This document shows positions 6,240 through 6,568 of a stretch of DNA of 6,568 nucleotides, one piece after another. This stretch comes from an uncultured Chromatiaceae bacterium (lineage in GTDB: Bacteria; Pseudomonadota; Gammaproteobacteria; Enterobacterales; Alteromonadaceae), in NCBI GenBank assembly GCA_946482325.1, contig CAMLRA010000190.1:1-6568 (forward strand), given 5' to 3'. Position 1 is the first letter of the stretch. Each line of letters starts with the position of its first letter. Below the pieces are notes generated by a model that saw nothing but the letters and a program-made list of their open reading frames with translations, did not search any database and had not been told where the DNA came from. Both the position numbers and the translations under genes were made by a program.

Positions 6240-6568
6240 TTAATTGGCAGACTTCAGCTTTTGCCGTTGTTTTAACGCCAGCTCACGCTTGGCATGCCAA
6301 CGCTCAGCCGATTTCACCAGTTGGGTTTTGCAGTGTTGTTGCTCTTTGACAAACACCGGCCGCGACACTATCAAATTGTTCGGGTACACCACACACTCCC
6401 CTTCTTTGGTGCGCAGCGTGGTCGAAAACAAATTCACTTCTTCAATAGTGCCTTCAATGGCGTTACTGCCATCGACAATTTTCACGGTACGGCCTTGGGC
6501 AAAAGTCGTTTGCCCCAGTAAGATAAAAAACGCCGTAATGTTACTGAGTAAGCTCCAGGCGGCAAACA
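6240..6568 (-). CDS. Short MscS-family mechanosensitive channel protein (5' end off window)
   Basis: The last 108 residues are visible; the start lies beyond the right edge. The visible part opens with a pore-helix-like segment (FAAWSLLSNITAFFILL) resembling MscS TM3, where S-L-SN-xA recurs. The MscS beta domain follows: GRTVKIVDGSNAIEGTIEEV, then NLFSTTLRTKEGECVVYPNNLIVSRPV, matching the family pattern G-V-E-I-L-ST-LRT-DG--V-IPN. MscS-family proteins are inner-membrane channels that release solutes on hypo-osmotic shock. Only about 37 charged residues (KEQQHCKTQLVK...KLKSAN) follow the beta domain. The roughly 100-residue alpha/beta vestibule domain of E. coli MscS appears absent, so this is a minimal member. 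The reading frame is open to base 6568 with no stop, and the GTG at 6483-6485 is internal. It is convergent with the sua5-type gene. The exact subfamily cannot be named. Confidence 0.85.
   Translation of the reverse strand, partial: FAAWSLLSNITAFFILLGQTTFAQGRTVKIVDGSNAIEGTIEEVNLFSTTLRTKEGECVVYPNNLIVSRPVFVKEQQHCKTQLVKSAERWHAKRELALKQRQKLKSAN

Noticed and set aside
6483..6485. GTG as the start of a small 81-residue protein
   Set aside because: The same frame continues open upstream to base 6568 and encodes an MscS-like pore helix, so the GTG is an internal Val codon.

Overview
The window is an ordinary core-genome segment of a gammaproteobacterium. The layout is zipA (3'-truncated, minus), smc (minus), cysZ (plus), a sua5-type threonylcarbamoyl-AMP synthase (plus), and the end of a short MscS-family channel gene (minus). 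Four things point to a gammaproteobacterium: ZipA, the smc-zipA gene order, a canonical CysZ, and an SMC rather than MukB. The very glutamine-rich SMC arms and roughly balanced base composition would fit an Alteromonadales/Rheinheimera-like lineage, but that placement is an inference from memory.

Region by region: bases 1-41 are not genomic. They match the Illumina TruSeq read-2 adapter plus part of an index, so this is a contig end with untrimmed adapter, and the FtsZ-binding domain of ZipA is cut at the junction. Bases 42-4211 hold the smc-zipA transcription unit, read right to left. A 22-bp gap separates the genes, and a good sigma70-type promoter lies at 4247-4275. Bases 4212-4347 are a short divergent promoter region. 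Bases 4348-5064 encode CysZ, ended by a perfect palindromic terminator (5083-5104). Bases 5150-6165 carry the sua5-type gene with its own TATAAT promoter and an AGGA ribosome site. A bidirectional terminator (6212-6237) separates it from the convergent MscS-like gene, which runs off the right edge.

Functionally these are housekeeping genes: chromosome organisation (SMC), divisome anchoring (ZipA), sulfate uptake (CysZ), t6A tRNA modification (Sua5) and probably osmotic protection (MscS-like). cysZ-zipA(-ligA) adjacency is shared with E. coli, where smc is absent; here smc lies between them. I see no mobile element, CRISPR array, RNA gene, defence system or undescribed multi-gene system. The points most worth a second look are the adapter-contaminated edge, the extreme glutamine enrichment of the SMC arms, and the MscS-like protein that appears to lack the usual C-terminal vestibule domain.
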